A stretch of DNA of 21,015 bases from Phoronis ovalis (Eukaryota; Phoronida; Phoronidae). The stretch spans positions 1 through 21,015 of the forward strand of contig JAOXYB010107270.1 of the NCBI GenBank assembly GCA_028565635.1, read 5' to 3'. Of the stretch, positions 20,052-21,015 are shown piece by piece. The first letter of the stretch is position 1, and every line of letters begins with the position of its first letter. The position numbers and the translations under genes were made by a program. Below the pieces are notes generated by a model. It had not been told where the DNA came from. It worked only from the letters and a program-made list of their open reading frames with translations, and made no database searches.

Positions 20052-20210
20052 CTGATTTCTTTTACGCTGGTAGATGGAAATCACAAGTGACAACATACAC
20101 ACAGCACCCAAAATAGGTAAAACGTAACTATAAATGACAAGGGCATGTGTACCATTGTGATTATCTCCCAACTGCATTGTAGGTATGTCAAAATCTCGTT
20201 CATGCCACAT
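20052..20210 (-). CDS. Exon A: start codon and single transmembrane helix (53 codons)
   Basis: The frame opens at ATG 20210, eight codons after an in-frame TGA, and ends exactly at CAG|GTACTT. It encodes a 23-residue polar head (starting MWHERDFDIPTMQ) with an N-glycosylation sequon NGT at residues 19-21. About 24 uninterrupted hydrophobic residues follow (24-47, including YSYVLPILGAVCML), then QRKRNQ. By the positive-inside rule this is a type III signal-anchor: head outside or lumenal, tail cytosolic. The A near -3 fits a usable start context. A coding exon joined upstream at the weak acceptor ...TTGAAG would also be possible, so the true start may lie outside. Linkage to exon B rests on matching phase 0 across a 3.3-kb intron. 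Confidence 0.55.
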
Positions 20211-20326
20211 ATTTAGGTATTGGCCGTTTCTTCAACAGGTTCCAGCAAAACTTCTTGTTTAGCTTTGCTTTAAGTTTCACTTATCGGAAACATTACCTAT
20301 AAAAACTAATACAAATAATAATTGAA

Positions 20327-20600
20327 CTACAACATGCAAAGGCTGATACAAAGCCCAGGATGCAAAGCCAGCAATCCGTTGGGTTGATTATCCCAAGTCA
20401 TAAAACTAACAAATCTTTTTACAAGCATTAAAACATTCTTGGGGAAGGATCGATCACATGCACAAACATGGGTTTTAAAAAAGCCCCCATATGTACGTAA
20501 TTTACAGTATTTAGGTAGCTGATCCCTCCACCTGCAACAATCTATTTTATTTAATGCCTTAGATACAGAAACAATCATATTATGTGCTTGTCATTTAGTC
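20327..20600 (-). pseudogene. Decayed 3' continuation of the LINE remnant
   Basis: A minus-strand frame (20327-20578) contains PKYCKLRTYGGFFKTHV, resembling the short 'pKLRTY..FK' stretch that follows the reverse transcriptase end in many invertebrate non-LTR elements. It is in a different frame from the better preserved part to its right, with stops between them, so it is broken. The assignment relies on position and on this short motif. Confidence 0.4.
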
Positions 20601-20686
20601 AGCTTAACATATCACATTTAGTAAGTATTTGGCCTATTTCGTAGCACCAATTTTTAGCACCTTTATTGTACAATTAAGTTAAAGTC

Positions 20687-21015
20687 CTACAAAAGTATGT
20701 GTTTAGTTAATCTACAATTATCCATTAATAGTAATCTACATAATAGGCATATCATATGTATATGTCTCCTTGTGTTAGTATACGACCACCCAATATCACC
20801 ATTCACAGCAACATTTGGTGCGAATCTATGAACACCTAAAAAAAACCTAGCAGCCTTATTCTGGATAGAATCCATTTTATTATAACACTTATAACCCCAT
20901 ACTCCACTACAATAATCAATAATTGGTGTTACCCCAGGTTCGTACAATTTTGTATAACTGGAATACATCATACCCTGATTTTTATATGTTTTAGATATAA
21001 GACTACCTAGAGCCC
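20687..21015 (-). mobile_element. Non-LTR retrotransposon (LINE) fragment, end of reverse transcriptase region
   Basis: The minus-strand frame is open from the window edge to a stop at 20687. It contains LYEPGVTPIIDYCSGVWGY, then IQNKAARFFLGVHRFAPNVA and GDIGW, followed by a RRHIHMICLLCRLL stretch. The order 'tklY...v.PiidY.sgvWGyk..', 'iQnkA.RfflGVhrfaPn.a..Gd.GW' is characteristic of the C-terminal part of ORF2 in Jockey/CR1-like LINEs that are abundant in molluscs and other marine invertebrates. Only the 3' portion is present here. It lies upstream of exon A and in the same orientation. Confidence 0.85.

Larger units (their letters stand above)
839..20210 (-). other. Gene model: giant membrane-anchored lysine-rich repeat protein, four exons, 3' end outside the window
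   Basis: I join four minus-strand exons: A 20210-20052, B 16789-16690, C 16243-10457 and D 8515-839. Exon A ends on a complete codon before CAG|GTACTT, and exon B starts on a complete codon after GGCCCAG. Exon B ends one base into a codon (AAAG|GTAAC), and exon C starts with the two missing bases after ATTTCAG. Exon C ends one base into a codon (TCAG|GTACTG), and exon D again starts with two bases after CCATAG. Both long exons have whole-codon lengths once split codons are counted: 1,928 and 2,558 codons. The product inside the window is 4,574 residues. The frame and splice signals are seen; the claim that they form one mRNA is inferred. Alternatives are two separate genes, or exon A belonging to another transcript. 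I do not recognise the protein family. Confidence 0.62.

Noticed and set aside
19848-20090. A plus-strand 80-codon frame overlapping exon A.
   Set aside because: It is antisense to the transmembrane exon, of random-looking composition and without splice or start support. The minus-strand reading has a coherent helix, sequon, basic flank and donor.
1-21015. Search for bacterial-type systems: operons, CRISPR arrays, toxin-antitoxin or defence genes, tRNA or rRNA genes.
   Set aside because: None is present. Introns, LINE and MITE sequence and the repeat structure show this is animal nuclear DNA.

Overview
The window looks like nuclear DNA of a multicellular animal, most likely a marine invertebrate such as a mollusc or other lophotrochozoan. 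It is AT-rich. Coding exons are separated by introns with GT..AG borders. There are diverged tandem repeats at both edges, a LINE remnant, and a MITE-like element with terminal inverted repeats. I see no operon, Shine-Dalgarno, CRISPR, tRNA or rRNA signal. The species cannot be fixed from the sequence alone.

Almost all coding capacity lies on the minus strand in two enormous open reading frames (about 5.8 kb and 7.7 kb). By following splice borders and reading phase I join them, with two small upstream exons, into one gene transcribed right to left. Exon A (20210-20052) holds a start codon and a single transmembrane helix. Exon B (16789-16690) is 100 nt. Exon C (16243-10457) is 5,787 nt. Exon D (8515-839) is 7,677 nt and ends at a GTAAGT-type donor, so the gene probably continues past the left edge. 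All junctions keep frame: phase 0 for A/B, phase 1 for B/C, phase 1 for C/D. The part inside the window is 4,574 residues. This model is an inference from splice signals and frame; no transcript was available.

The predicted protein has a short N-terminus with an N-glycosylation sequon, a membrane anchor followed by basic residues, and then a very long low-complexity Lys/Asp/Glu/Ser tail. The tail carries three successive repeat families: about 33 copies of a TLESKSGSTTKDSD-type unit in exon C, about 17 copies of an SKSNVxExPSSEQDK-type unit in the middle of exon D, and a 40-residue KKKKQKSKKSDA-type repeat at its end. Two less repetitive islands interrupt it. One spans the C/D junction and carries a duplicated IRRLSAMFEQ motif and several RRxS sites. 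The other has cysteine clusters and a predicted coiled coil. The layout resembles that of triadin, or of the ribosome-binding protein p180: an anchor, then a KEKE or lysine-rich repeat, sometimes then a coiled coil. This is analogy only; I do not recognise a homologous family.

Layout from left to right: 1-838 is tandem repeat of about 330 bp, probably intronic; 839-8515 is exon D; 8516-10456 is an intron holding a roughly 1.04-kb element with PIF/Harbinger-like ends; 10457-16243 is exon C; 16244-16689 is an intron with a CA microsatellite; 16690-16789 is exon B; 16790-20051 is a large intron with a GC-rich exon-like patch and a tandem array of 375-462 bp units related to the left array; 20052-20210 is exon A; 20327-21015 is a decayed non-LTR retrotransposon running off the right edge.
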